Below, piece after piece: positions 43,542-51,917 of a stretch of DNA of 53,925 nucleotides. Under the pieces are notes generated by a model. The model was not told the DNA's origin, searched no databases, and saw nothing but the letters and a program-made list of their open reading frames with translations. This DNA comes from JAEUMD01 sp050250815 (GTDB lineage Bacteria; Pseudomonadota; Alphaproteobacteria; Rhizobiales; Hyphomicrobiaceae): NCBI GenBank assembly GCA_050250815.1, contig JBFWNY010000027.1:1-53925 (forward strand). Reading direction: 5' to 3'. The stretch's first letter is position 1, and each line of letters starts with the position of its first letter. The translations under genes and the position numbers were made by a program.

Positions 43542-44573
43542 ATGTTCTGTTGTTCGCCTGCACGGGGCAGACCACCCTTGTACATTGCCGTTGCGGCATT
43601 GCTGTTCCTTTCGCTGGTTACCGGTTCGCGACCGGCCGCGGCGCAATCATTGTTTCAGAGCCTGTTTGGCTGGGGTGGCGGCTTGCAGCAGTCGCGCACC
43701 GTCATCCCCCCTTCGTCATACCGTAGCGTTCCGATCTATCAGTATTCGAGAAGCGATGGTGATGACTCCGGCTACGACGAGCCCCGTCAATCGGCGTCGG
43801 GAAGGCTGCGCGCTGTTTGCGTGCGCACGTGCGACGGCTACTACTGGCCGGTAGCGGATCGCATCACGCGCGGCAAGCTCTACAAGGCTTCCGACGCGTG
43901 CAAGGCCACCTGCGATACGGAGGCGAGGCTGTTCTACCATGACCGTGACGAAGCCGATCCCGCGGCCATGACGGATCTGGCCGGTCGCCGTTACGACCAG
44001 CTCGAGGCGGCCTTCCTGTATCGCAAGAAGCTGGTGGAGGGTTGCACCTGCCGGCCGCCGCCATGGGCCATGACCGAACGGATGCGGCACGCCGAGTACA
44101 AGCTCGCGGCGATACGCGCGGAAGTCGAACGCAGGCAGCGCGAGGAAGCGGCCGCGCAGCGGCAAGCGGCTCGCCGGCCGGTCGAGATGGCCGCCCCCTC
44201 GGCCAACCCGGTGCGCGCGACGGCTCGGGGGGCGCTCGTCGAGCAGTTGGCCGCCGCGCCAAATTCAAGTCGCGCCTCGCATGACGTCTGGGGTGGCGAA
44301 CAAGTGGGGACCCAGCCGGCTGAGGATCATTCGGTGCCTGGCGGAGTCGGGCCCGGTCTGGCCGAAGAACCGTCGACGGCGTTGGTCCCAGTGGAGCCCG
44401 CCGCATCGTCGCCAGCACGAGTGAGAATGGAAGATGCGTCACGCCATCGCCGGGTCTACCGGGGCGATCGGCAAGCGCGCTTCGGGGTGCAGCAGCGCTC
44501 CAGGCATCAGCCGGTAGGCTTTTCGAGCTTTGGAGGCGGCAACAAGTTCGTGTGGCCTGGTGATGCGCGCTGA
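43542..44573 (+). CDS. DUF2865 protein B (secreted)
   Basis: In this 343-residue protein the N-terminal signal ('LYIAVAALLFLSLVTGSRPAAAQ') is followed by a Gly/Ser linker. The DUF2865 domain (about 85-170) has 'RAVCVRTCDGYYWPVADRITRGKLYKASDACKATC' and 'GCTCRPPPWAMTERM'. A helical charged stretch ('AEYKLAAIRAEVERRQREEAAAQRQ') and a Pro/Ser/Arg-rich tail with basic end 'RHRRVYRGDRQARFG' follow. Domain order and cysteine pattern match protein A 190 nt upstream, so the two look like an old tandem duplication, now strongly diverged outside the domain. The start at 43542 gives a clean signal peptide. Function unknown. Confidence 0.82.
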   Translation: MFCCSPARGRPPLYIAVAALLFLSLVTGSRPAAAQSLFQSLFGWGGGLQQSRTVIPPSSYRSVPIYQYSRSDGDDSGYDEPRQSASGRLRAVCVRTCDGYYWPVADRITRGKLYKASDACKATCDTEARLFYHDRDEADPAAMTDLAGRRYDQLEAAFLYRKKLVEGCTCRPPPWAMTERMRHAEYKLAAIRAEVERRQREEAAAQRQAARRPVEMAAPSANPVRATARGALVEQLAAAPNSSRASHDVWGGEQVGTQPAEDHSVPGGVGPGLAEEPSTALVPVEPAASSPARVRMEDASRHRRVYRGDRQARFGVQQRSRHQPVGFSSFGGGNKFVWPGDAR

Positions 44574-44586
44574 GACGCGGGCCGTC

Positions 44587-45177
44587 TCACCACTGCGCAC
44601 CGCCCGGGTCCATGTCGCGCTCGTCGTCGCTGTCCCAGGCGGCGCCGGACAATGGGAATGCCTCTTCAACAACGTAAGGGCCGCCGCCGATGTTGGGTCG
44701 TGACGAAAACAGCACGAAGCGCCCGACGAAGAACGGTGGCAGGCGGAAGCCCCCGTGCCGTTCCAGATAGCGCGCCAGCGCCTCGATGCGCGGGTGATTG
44801 AAGCGGGCGAGCGTAATGTGAGGCCTGAACCCGCGCGTCTCCGGCGGCAGACCGGCGGCGCGTGCTGCACGCTCGGTCGCGCGCTGCAGGGAATCGAGCT
44901 GATCGCACCGCTCGATACCTGCCCACAGTGCGCGCGGCTCCTTGCCGCCGAACGTGCCGAGCCCGGAGATCGTCACCTCAAAAGCTGGTACGTCGATACC
45001 GGCCAGCATCTCGACGAAGTCGTTGGCTTGCCGTTTGTCGACGTCGCCTGCGAAGCGCAACGTAATGTGCAGGTTGTCCGCCTCGATCCAGCGCACGCCG
45101 GGCAGCGGCGCCTCCAGATCGGTCAGGCGCTCCTGGATGTCCTCGGGAAGCTCGATGCCAGCGAACAGCCTGGGCAT
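44587..45177 (-). CDS. thpR: RNA 2',3'-cyclic phosphodiesterase (2'-5' RNA ligase family)
   Basis: This 196-residue protein of the 2H phosphoesterase fold carries two HxTx motifs, HITL at 37-40 and HITL at 120-123. The N-terminal 'MPRLFAGIELPEDIQERL' and 'FVLFSSRPNIGGGPYVVEEAFPL' near the C-terminus are typical of ThpR. It opens 2',3'-cyclic phosphates and can ligate RNA weakly in vitro. The frame is open upstream to 45483, but family length and N-terminus fix the ATG at 45177. It lies 59 nt downstream of tesA on the same strand and converges on the DUF2865 gene. Confidence 0.94.
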   Translation of the reverse strand: MPRLFAGIELPEDIQERLTDLEAPLPGVRWIEADNLHITLRFAGDVDKRQANDFVEMLAGIDVPAFEVTISGLGTFGGKEPRALWAGIERCDQLDSLQRATERAARAAGLPPETRGFRPHITLARFNHPRIEALARYLERHGGFRLPPFFVGRFVLFSSRPNIGGGPYVVEEAFPLSGAAWDSDDERDMDPGGAQW

Positions 45178-45236
45178 GGCGGTCCTTTCGTGCGGTCCGT
45201 GCAGGGTAATGCTGTCGATGCGGATTGCCGAGCCTT

Positions 45237-45923
45237 TCAGCTTTTCCCGGCGGCGGGCGCGGTGCGGCGCTGACGCGCCTTCTCGATCAGTTCTTCGACG
45301 GTGGGGAGCATGCGTTCGACGATACGGGCAATTCCGAGTGCATTGGGATGCAGGCCGTCGGCGATGTTCAGCTTGGGGTTCAGGGCGACGCCTTCGAGGA
45401 AGAACGGATAAAGGATCGCGCCGTGCTTTTGGGCAAGATCGCTGTAGATAGAGGCGAACTTGTCGCGATAGTCGGAGCCCCAATTTTCGGGTGCGCGCAT
45501 GCCGGCAAGCAGAACCGGCAGGCCGCGCGCGGAGAGCCGCGTCAGGATCGCATCGAGGTTGCGTCGAGCGCTTTCGGGCGGCAGGCCCCGCAAGGCATCA
45601 TTGGCGCCCAACTCGACGATGACGGCATCCGCATCGTCCGGCACCGCCCAGTCGAGCCGTTCCAGGCCACCGGAGGTCGTGTCGCCGGAAACGCCTGCGT
45701 TGATCACCTCTATGGCGACGCCCTTGCCGGTGAGGGCCTTCTGCAGAACGTCGGGAAAGGACTGGCCTGGCCTGAGGCCGTAGCCGGCGGTCAGGCTGTC
45801 ACCGAGTGCGACGAGACGCAACGGACGCTCGCCGGATTGGGCGTTCACGACGGCTGTTGCGAGTATCATCAGTAGGACCGACAACGCGACGGCGAGATTG
45901 AAAACATGATGGACAGGTCCCAT
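45237..45923 (-). CDS. tesA: SGNH-hydrolase, TesA-type arylesterase
   Basis: This 228-residue periplasmic esterase/lysophospholipase has a signal peptide (about 1-28, 'LAVALSVLLMILATAVVNAQ'). Its SGNH blocks are 'VALGDSLTAGYGL' (Ser43), 'GVSGDTTSGGLERL' (Gly of block II), 'VELGANDALRG' (Asn108) and 'DGLHPNALG' (Asp189, His192). Start choice: the ATG at 45923 gives the signal peptide. It is divergent from ybbA-ybbP, the same arrangement as in E. coli, which suggests a conserved link between the esterase and the transporter, perhaps in lipid handling; the link is inference. Confidence 0.93.
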   Translation of the reverse strand: MGPVHHVFNLAVALSVLLMILATAVVNAQSGERPLRLVALGDSLTAGYGLRPGQSFPDVLQKALTGKGVAIEVINAGVSGDTTSGGLERLDWAVPDDADAVIVELGANDALRGLPPESARRNLDAILTRLSARGLPVLLAGMRAPENWGSDYRDKFASIYSDLAQKHGAILYPFFLEGVALNPKLNIADGLHPNALGIARIVERMLPTVEELIEKARQRRTAPAAGKS

Positions 45924-46114
45924 GTGCCGGCCATCCTGGCGAGAATCACGCGCTACTGCCAACATGTTTCCGCCTCATGCCTCATCCAATGGGTGCTCTT
46001 GACGTAGAAACTATGCCGGCGTGTCGCAAGGGCGATGCAACTTCGTCAGGCAGCAGCGCAATGCGATCCGAAGCGGGCTGCGCACCGCCACTAGAACCAG
46101 AAAAACAGCGAGCA

Positions 46115-46900
46115 ATGACGACCGTGAGGCAGGCAGGACCAGAGCGACGAGGGCAGGACATCGTGCAGAGCGCGGTACTGCTGGACGGCGTCGCCCTGAC
46201 GCTGACGAGCCGGGCGGGTCCGATCCGGGTTCTCGATGAGGTCGATCTCGACGTCCCTGCTGGCCAGTCGGTGGCTATCGTCGGGCCGTCCGGTTCTGGC
46301 AAGACGTCGCTTCTCATGATCCTTGCGGGCTTGGAGCGCGCGACCACCGGGGGCGTGATCGTCGCCGGCCACGACCTGTCGCGCATGAGCGAGGACGAGC
46401 TGGCGTTACTGCGCGGGCGAGAAATCGGCATCGTCTTCCAGTCGTTCCATCTCGTGCCCACCATGACGGCGCTGGAGAACGTCGCCCTGCCACTGGAATT
46501 TGCGGGTGATCGAGACGCCTTCAAGACGGCGCGGATGCTGCTGGGCGAGGTCGGGCTGGAGCGGCGTGTCGATCACTTTCCCGCCGAGCTGTCAGGTGGC
46601 GAGCAGCAGCGTGTGGCGCTGGCCCGCGCACTGAGCCGCAGGCCGGCATTGCTGTTGGCGGACGAGCCGACCGGCAATCTCGACGGCGCCACTGGCCGGC
46701 AGATCGTTGAAATGTTGTTCGATCTGCATCGCCGGCACGGTACGACGCTCATTCTCGTCACGCACGACGAGCAGCTTGCCGCGCGCTGCGGGCGCATTCT
46801 CCGCATGGCAGACGGCCGGATCGTGGCCGACAGCACGACAGAAGCAAGCGCAGGTGCCGAGAAGCGAGCGCTCGCGGGCGACGGGACGGCTGGCGCATGA
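46115..46900 (+). CDS. ybbA: ABC transporter ATPase, YbbA/LolD group
   Basis: This 261-residue ATPase has Walker A 'GPSGSGKT' (57-64), the signature 'LSGGEQQRVALARAL' (159-173), Walker B 'LLLADEPTGNLD' (179-190) and H-loop 'LVTHDEQLAARC'. The insertion 'TMTALENVALPLEF' and the group as a whole belong to the MacB/LolD/YbbA family that drives periplasmic mechanotransmission or lipoprotein-type extraction. It is paired with a large FtsX-type permease, with which it overlaps by ATGA. I start at the ATG at 46115; the open frame to 45977 includes several other Met codons. It is divergent from tesA. Confidence 0.9.
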   Translation: MTTVRQAGPERRGQDIVQSAVLLDGVALTLTSRAGPIRVLDEVDLDVPAGQSVAIVGPSGSGKTSLLMILAGLERATTGGVIVAGHDLSRMSEDELALLRGREIGIVFQSFHLVPTMTALENVALPLEFAGDRDAFKTARMLLGEVGLERRVDHFPAELSGGEQQRVALARALSRRPALLLADEPTGNLDGATGRQIVEMLFDLHRRHGTTLILVTHDEQLAARCGRILRMADGRIVADSTTEASAGAEKRALAGDGTAGA

Positions 46901-49524
46901 ACGTCCTGTCCACCGGGGCCGGTGTGCCGTCTCCGTCCAAGTCGAATGACCATGGCCGCATGGGCCTTCCACGGCTTGTGGGACTTGCTCTGCGCGAACT
47001 GCGCAGCGGCCTGCGCGGTTTCATCGTGTTCATTCTTTGTGTTGCGCTGGGCGTGATGGTGATCACCGCCGTCGGCTCGGTGACCGATGCGCTGAAGGAT
47101 GGTCTCGACCGTCAGGGCCGTCTCATTCTGGGCGGTGACGCCACGCTGCAGCGGACGCATGCGCCGGTGACCGAGGCCGAGCGCGCCTGGCTTGCTGCAC
47201 GCGGACACTTGAGCGAAACGGCGGCGATGCGCACGATGGCGCGCTCGCTCGACGGCGAGGAGCAGGCGCTCGTCGAGCTCAAGGGTGTGGACGGTGCCTA
47301 TCCGCTGGTGGGCGAATTCAAGCTGGTGGGAGGCGGCGACCTTGCGACCGCGATCGCGACGGCCGGCGGGCAGCATCGCGCCGCGGTCGACCCGATTTTA
47401 CTCGAGCGGTTGCGGCTCAAGGTCGGCGACCGCTTTCGCATCGGCGAAGCGGAGCTGGTCGTGGGCGCCGCGATCGCGACCGAGCCCGACAGCATTTCCG
47501 ACCGGCTGACGTTCGGGCCGCGCATTCTGGTGCCGATGGAAGCGTTCCGCGCAACCGGATTGCTGAAGCCGGGGGCGCTGGTGCGCTGGCGCTATGCGCT
47601 GACCTTCGACGGTGGCGCGGGCGACGCATCTGAGGGCGCGTCGGGCGATGCCGCGCTTCAGCGCTTCTCCGATGCGGTGAAGCAGGAGTTTCCAGAAGCG
47701 GGGTTCACCGTGCGCGACCGCCGCGATCCCTCGCCGCAGATCCGGCGCACCCTGGAGCGCTTGCGCCAGTTCCTAACGCTCATCGGGCTCACCGCGCTGC
47801 TGGTGGGCGGCGTGGGTGTCGCCAATGCCGTGAAAACGTTTGTCGACCGCCGCCGCAAGGTCATCGCGACGATGAAGAGCCTTGGCGCCACCAATGGCCT
47901 GGTGCTGCGCCTGTTTCTCTTGCAGGTCGCGGTCATGGCCGCGGTGGGCGTCGCCGCAGGCATCGCACTTGGCCTCGTCGTGCCGCAGGCGCTGCACGGC
48001 CTCTATGCGGATGCGCTGCCTTTTCCAACGACGCTGACCGTGTCCTCGGGCACCGTGCTGGTGGCTGCGGGCTATGGTTTTCTCGTCTCCGCGCTGTTTA
48101 CGCTATGGCCGCTGGGTCTGGCCGAACGCGTCGCGCCGGCGGTGCTTTTTCGCGACGAAGTGGACGAAGGCCGCACGTGGCCGCGACCGGCGATCGTTGC
48201 GGCCATCGCGCTCGTGGGGTTGGTATTGGCGGCGGGCGTGATTCTGTCCTCCGACTCGCAGCGCATCGCGTCTTATTTCGTCGCCGGGCTCGTCGTTGTC
48301 TTTGGCGTGTTCCTGTTGCTGGGCTTCGCTGTGACTTGGGTGGCGCGGCGGCTGCCGCGTCCACGCTACCCCGCGCTCGCCCTGGCACTCGCCAACATCG
48401 GGGCGCCCGGCGGACTGACCCGCTCCGTCATCCTGTCGCTGGGGGCCGGTCTATCGCTGCTGGTCGCCGTCGCGCTCGCCGATGCCTCCCTCGTCAACGA
48501 ACTGACGACGCGGCTGCCCGCCAACTCGCCCAACTATTTCCTGCTCGATATTCCTCGGCAGGACATGGACGCCGTGCAGAACGTCGTGCGGTCGGCCTCT
48601 CAGGACGCAAAAGTGGAGAGTGCTCCCATGCTGCGGGGGCGGCTGGTGCGGCTTGGCGAGCGGCCCGTCGAAAGCATCAAGGCACCGCCCGAAGCCGAAT
48701 GGGTGCTGCGGGGCGACCGCGGGCTCACCTATTCCGATACGGTTCCCGAGGGCTCCAAGGTCGTTGCCGGAACTTGGTGGGGACCTGGCTATGACGGCGA
48801 GCCGCTCGTCTCGTTCGAGGCCGAACTCGCCAAGCAACTGGGTGTGGGGCTCGGCGATACGGTGACTGTGAACGTGCTCGGTCGGAACCTGACGGCGCGC
48901 ATCTCCAACCTGCGCGAAGTGAACTGGGAGAGCCTGGCGATCAACTTCGTGATGGTCTTCTCGCCCAATACGCTCAAGGGCGCCCCGCACAATCTGCTGG
49001 CGACCGTCGCGCTGCCGGCGGGCACGCCGCTGGCCGCGGAGGCGGAAGTCGCCCGCGCGGTCGGCAAGGCCTATCCCACGGTTACCGTCATCCGCGTGAA
49101 GGATGCCATCAACGCCTTCAGTGAGGTGTTCGGGAAGATAATGACGGCCGTGCGAGTAGCAGGGCTGGTGACGCTGATGGCCGGAGCGTTGGTGCTCGCC
49201 GGGGCGCTTGCCACCGTGCAGCGCCGCCGCATCCTGGAGGCGGTCATCCTCAAGGCCCTGGGTGCCACGCGGCGACGCATTCTGGCGGCGCACGTGCTCG
49301 AGTATCTGATCATCGCTGCGGCGACGGCCGCGCTGGCGGTCGGCTTTGGTGCGCTGGCGGCTTGGGTCGCGTTGGAAGGTGTGATGGACGTCGCGTTCAC
49401 CTTCTCCTGGGCGGCAGTGGGGCTGGCGCTCGGCATTTCGACAGCACTTGTCGTGCTGTTGGGTGGCGCCGGCACGTGGCAGGTGCTCGCCGCGCGTCCG
49501 GTCCCCTACCTGCGCTCCGAGTAG
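46897..49524 (+). CDS. ybbP: ABC transporter permease with two FtsX domains, YbbP-type
   Basis: This 875-residue inner-membrane protein partners YbbA. A first helix at about 33-55 is followed by a large periplasmic domain. The first FtsX block (about 285-430, 'LIGLTALLVGGVGVANAVKTFVDRRRKVIATMKSLGATNGLVLRLF') and further helices to about 500 come next, then a second periplasmic domain. The second FtsX block closes the protein (about 745-870, 'VRVAGLVTLMAGALVLAGALATVQRRRILEAVILKALGATRRRIL'). The 'K.LGAT...' loops contact the ATPase. About ten helices in total match YbbP. The substrate is unknown; neighbouring tesA may act on the same lipid. Confidence 0.92.
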   Translation: MNVLSTGAGVPSPSKSNDHGRMGLPRLVGLALRELRSGLRGFIVFILCVALGVMVITAVGSVTDALKDGLDRQGRLILGGDATLQRTHAPVTEAERAWLAARGHLSETAAMRTMARSLDGEEQALVELKGVDGAYPLVGEFKLVGGGDLATAIATAGGQHRAAVDPILLERLRLKVGDRFRIGEAELVVGAAIATEPDSISDRLTFGPRILVPMEAFRATGLLKPGALVRWRYALTFDGGAGDASEGASGDAALQRFSDAVKQEFPEAGFTVRDRRDPSPQIRRTLERLRQFLTLIGLTALLVGGVGVANAVKTFVDRRRKVIATMKSLGATNGLVLRLFLLQVAVMAAVGVAAGIALGLVVPQALHGLYADALPFPTTLTVSSGTVLVAAGYGFLVSALFTLWPLGLAERVAPAVLFRDEVDEGRTWPRPAIVAAIALVGLVLAAGVILSSDSQRIASYFVAGLVVVFGVFLLLGFAVTWVARRLPRPRYPALALALANIGAPGGLTRSVILSLGAGLSLLVAVALADASLVNELTTRLPANSPNYFLLDIPRQDMDAVQNVVRSASQDAKVESAPMLRGRLVRLGERPVESIKAPPEAEWVLRGDRGLTYSDTVPEGSKVVAGTWWGPGYDGEPLVSFEAELAKQLGVGLGDTVTVNVLGRNLTARISNLREVNWESLAINFVMVFSPNTLKGAPHNLLATVALPAGTPLAAEAEVARAVGKAYPTVTVIRVKDAINAFSEVFGKIMTAVRVAGLVTLMAGALVLAGALATVQRRRILEAVILKALGATRRRILAAHVLEYLIIAAATAALAVGFGALAAWVALEGVMDVAFTFSWAAVGLALGISTALVVLLGGAGTWQVLAARPVPYLRSE

Positions 49525-49592
49525 CATTTCTTCATTTATGGCAAAGCCTTAGTAAATCCTCGCGGCGCTGTCGAATTTGCGCTGCCAGGGCC

Positions 49593-49621
49593 TTGAAGGC
49601 GACACGCGGAGCATTCATATT
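49593..49621 (+). promoter_or_regulatory. Promoter of the Bax-inhibitor-1 gene, sigma-32-like
   Basis: CTTGAAG (49592-49598), a 17-nt spacer and CATATT (49616-49621) form a good match to vegetative or RpoH-type alphaproteobacterial promoters; the CTTGAA -35 is favoured by RpoH. The predicted transcript start lies about 47 nt before the ATG at 49675. Confidence 0.5.
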
Positions 49622-49674
49622 CCCGTAGCGTCCGCAAAACCGGACAACCGAAACCGAAAGGGGTTCACACCACC

Positions 49675-50457
49675 ATGGCTCAGATTGACAGGCGCTACCG
49701 GACGTCGGCTGGTCCCGTTGCCCAGGAAGCCGGCTACGTCGACCAGGGCCTCCGGTCCCATATGCTCGGCATCTACAACTACATGGCGGCCGGCGTCGCG
49801 GTCACCGGCCTCATCGCCTATGCCATCTTCGCGATGCTTTCCACCAGCGACCCCAGCCAGGCGGTGGCCACGCTGCGTAACGGCGTCATGCTCACCGAGG
49901 CTGGTAAGGCTGTGTTCGGCTCGCCGCTCATGTACGTGGTGGCGTTCGCGCCGCTCGCCTACATCTTCCTCATCGGCTTCCGCGCCCACAAGATGAGCGT
50001 CTCTGGCGCTCAGCTGACGTTTTGGACGTTCGCCGCCGTCATGGGCGCGTCGCTCTCCACGATCTTCCTGCGCTACACCGGTGCGTCCATCGTGCAGATG
50101 TTCTTCATCACGGCGGCCGCGTTCGCCGTGCTGAGCCTGTGGGGCTACACGACCAAGAAGGACCTGTCAGGCTGGGGTTCGTTCCTGATCATGGGCGTGG
50201 TCGGCCTGATCCTGGCGACGATCGTCAATATCTTCCTGCAGTCGTCGGCGCTCCAGTTCGCCATCTCGGCGCTCGGTGTGCTGGCCTTCGCGGGCCTGAC
50301 CGCCTACGACACGCAGCGGCTGAAGGACGAGTATTACATGCTCGCCGGGGACGCGACCGCAGTCGCCAAGTCGGCGATCTTCGGCGCCCTCAGCCTGTAC
50401 CTCGACTTCGTCAACATGTTCACCTCGCTGCTGTCCCTGTTCGGCGGCCGTGAGTAA
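49675..50457 (+). CDS. Bax inhibitor-1/YccA family membrane protein
   Basis: This 260-residue protein has seven transmembrane helices after an about 30-residue soluble N-terminus. Family signatures are 'HMLGIYNYMAAGVAVTGLIAY', 'SPLMYVVAFAPLAYIFLIGF', 'TFWTFAAVMGASLSTIFLRYTG', 'GWGSFLIMGVVGLILATIVNIFL', 'FAGLTAYDTQRLKD', the last with the conserved di-Asp/pH-sensor neighbourhood, and a membrane end 'LYLDFVNMFTSLLSLFGGRE'. BI-1 relatives are pH-gated Ca2+ leak channels or partners of FtsH (YccA). It is monocistronic, with its own promoter and strong terminator. The CTTGAA promoter would fit stress control. Confidence 0.93.
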   Translation: MAQIDRRYRTSAGPVAQEAGYVDQGLRSHMLGIYNYMAAGVAVTGLIAYAIFAMLSTSDPSQAVATLRNGVMLTEAGKAVFGSPLMYVVAFAPLAYIFLIGFRAHKMSVSGAQLTFWTFAAVMGASLSTIFLRYTGASIVQMFFITAAAFAVLSLWGYTTKKDLSGWGSFLIMGVVGLILATIVNIFLQSSALQFAISALGVLAFAGLTAYDTQRLKDEYYMLAGDATAVAKSAIFGALSLYLDFVNMFTSLLSLFGGRE

Positions 50458-50481
50458 GCGCTGATCGAAGTGCATAATGCG

Positions 50482-50511
50482 AAGGCCCTGCCGTAAGAGG
50501 CAGGGCCTTTT
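50482..50511 (+). terminator. Terminator after the Bax-inhibitor-1 gene
   Basis: Perfect 11-bp inverted repeat AAGGCCCTGCC/GGCAGGGCCTT (50482-50492, 50499-50509) with a 6-nt loop, followed by TTGCG. It lies 24 nt after the stop codon. Confidence 0.75.
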
Positions 50512-50561
50512 GCGTTCGGGCAGGGCCGCTCGATGTTGCGGGCCTGTCGGAGGTTGAACGA

Positions 50562-51101
50562 ATGGCGCATCGCGGGGAGCCAGAAGTCCGGCCACTGAGG
50601 CAGGCAGACATCGAGGCCGTGACGGCGATCTATGCTTTTTATGTACGGTCGAGCGCGGCCACGTTCGACACTGTGCCGCCCGACACGCTCCAGATGGAGC
50701 GGCGCTGGCAGGAGGTGCTGGAGGCAGGCTGCCCCTACCTGGTGGCGACCCGCGATGGCCGGGTGCAGGGCTATGCCTACGCACGGCCGTACAACGCACG
50801 GCCCGCCTACCGCTGGACTGTCGAGGATTCGGTCTACGTCGCTCCGTCCGCCCAGGGCCGCGGGCTCGGCCGCGCGCTTCTCAGCGGTGTGATCGCAGCC
50901 ACCGAAGCGGCAGGTTTCCGTCAGATGGTGGCTCTGATTGCGCCTGATGCAGCGGAGGGCTCTGTCGCCCTGCACCGTGCGCTGGGCTTCCGGGAGGCGG
51001 GACGGCTGCAGGCGCTGGGCTTCAAACTCGGCCGATGGCACGACGTGCTTTACATGCGGCGTCAGCTTGGAATTGGCGACGCGGCAGCGCCGCAGGACTG
51101 A
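50562..51101 (+). CDS. GNAT acetyltransferase, phosphinothricin/methionine-sulfoximine type
   Basis: In this 179-residue protein the acetyl-CoA loop is 'QGRGLGRALL' (98-107), preceded by 'WTVEDSVYVAPS' and followed by 'MVALIAPDAAEGSVALHRALGFREAGRLQALGFKLGRWHDVLYMRR', which is the hallmark of the Pat/MnaT (YncA) branch. 'AIYAFYVRSSAATFDTVPPDTLQMERRW' near the N-terminus is also typical. Members acetylate L-methionine sulfoximine, sulfone and similar compounds. GGAGG precedes the ATG. It stands between the BI-1 terminator and DUF2794, and is convergent with the latter. Confidence 0.92.
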   Translation: MAHRGEPEVRPLRQADIEAVTAIYAFYVRSSAATFDTVPPDTLQMERRWQEVLEAGCPYLVATRDGRVQGYAYARPYNARPAYRWTVEDSVYVAPSAQGRGLGRALLSGVIAATEAAGFRQMVALIAPDAAEGSVALHRALGFREAGRLQALGFKLGRWHDVLYMRRQLGIGDAAAPQD

Positions 51102-51135
51102 ACCCTCCAGGCCCACACCCGGCGAGCTGGTCGGT

Positions 51136-51531
51136 TCAACGCACGACGCTCAAGCTCTTGTCGAGCACCGCGAGCACGCGCCGCAGGTCCGGGCCGCGTT
51201 TCAGGACCAGGCCGGTGGCCGAGACGACGGCATAGGCGCCTTGCCGGCGGGCGAGCCTGGGCACCTTTTCGATGCGGTAAAGCGGACACTCGCTGGCGCG
51301 CCGGAATACGGAGAACACTGCGCGGTCCCGGCCCATATCGAGGGCATAGTCGCGCCATTCGCCAGCGGCGACCATACGACCGTAAATGCGGAAGATCTCG
51401 GACAACTCGCGCCGGTCGAATACGGTGACTGCGGACAGCTCCGCAGCGTGGTCGGAAGGGCTATGTGAGCTTGACGAGGACCGCCGCGCCAGGGCCGGCC
51501 TCAAGTCAACTATCGGCTCGGATTCGCTCAA
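51136..51531 (-). CDS. DUF2794 protein with TTG start
   Basis: This soluble protein has 131 residues from the TTG at 51531. The DUF2794 domain fills residues about 40-130: 'VTVFDRRELSEIFRIYGRMVAAGEWRDYALDMGRDRAVFSVFRRASECPLYRIEKVPRLARRQGAYAVV' and 'GLVLKRGPDLRRVLAVLD'. Function unknown; the family is confined to alphaproteobacteria. The first 40 residues are Ser/Glu rich and probably disordered. The frame can begin at an ATG at 51663, but a GGGAGG six nt before the TTG argues for the shorter form. It is the left border of a gene-free region with structured RNAs. Confidence 0.85.
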   Translation of the reverse strand: MSESEPIVDLRPALARRSSSSSHSPSDHAAELSAVTVFDRRELSEIFRIYGRMVAAGEWRDYALDMGRDRAVFSVFRRASECPLYRIEKVPRLARRQGAYAVVSATGLVLKRGPDLRRVLAVLDKSLSVVR

Positions 51532-51729
51532 AACGCGCCTCCCTGTCACGAGCACGTCATCATCACCGCAATCGCCGTGACGATCAAGGCTTGTGGGATC
51601 GGAAAAGGGCCGCTGGGCATGGCTTTGCGCTGGGATGCTGAAACACGCGGCAACAAAAATCACGAGAAGGTCATAAACGCACCCATGCGGCGCCGCATTG
51701 GCAGTGCAAGTGTATCAGCCATCGGCTCT

Positions 51730-51803
51730 CGGCCCGGTCCACGCCATCTCGGAAATCAGCCCCCAATTCCCTCCGAGATCATCTCCTGGACCGGGCCGTT
51801 TTT
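51730..51803 (+). ncRNA. Candidate structured RNA/terminator with C-rich apical loop
   Basis: A perfect 12-bp stem CGGCCCGGTCCA/TGGACCGGGCCG (51730-51741, 51787-51798) encloses, across an asymmetric internal loop, a perfect 8-bp stem ATCTCGGA/TCCGAGAT (51746-51753, 51772-51779). The 18-nt apical loop contains CCCCC and TTCCC. TTTTTGCTTT follows, so it is a terminator as well. No plus-strand gene lies upstream between 51532 and 51730, so the hairpin probably ends a short noncoding transcript; its 5' end is unknown. The C-rich loop resembles that of the sRNA candidate at 637-783. Expression is not shown. Confidence 0.5.
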
Positions 51804-51917
51804 GCTTTGATGATTTGTCATACGTCTGCGTTCGAAACTTCGACATCGTTCGCCATTACATGGTCCAGATCGGGTCCTTACCGGAACACATTGCTCGAAT
51901 ACCAATATGATTGTTGC

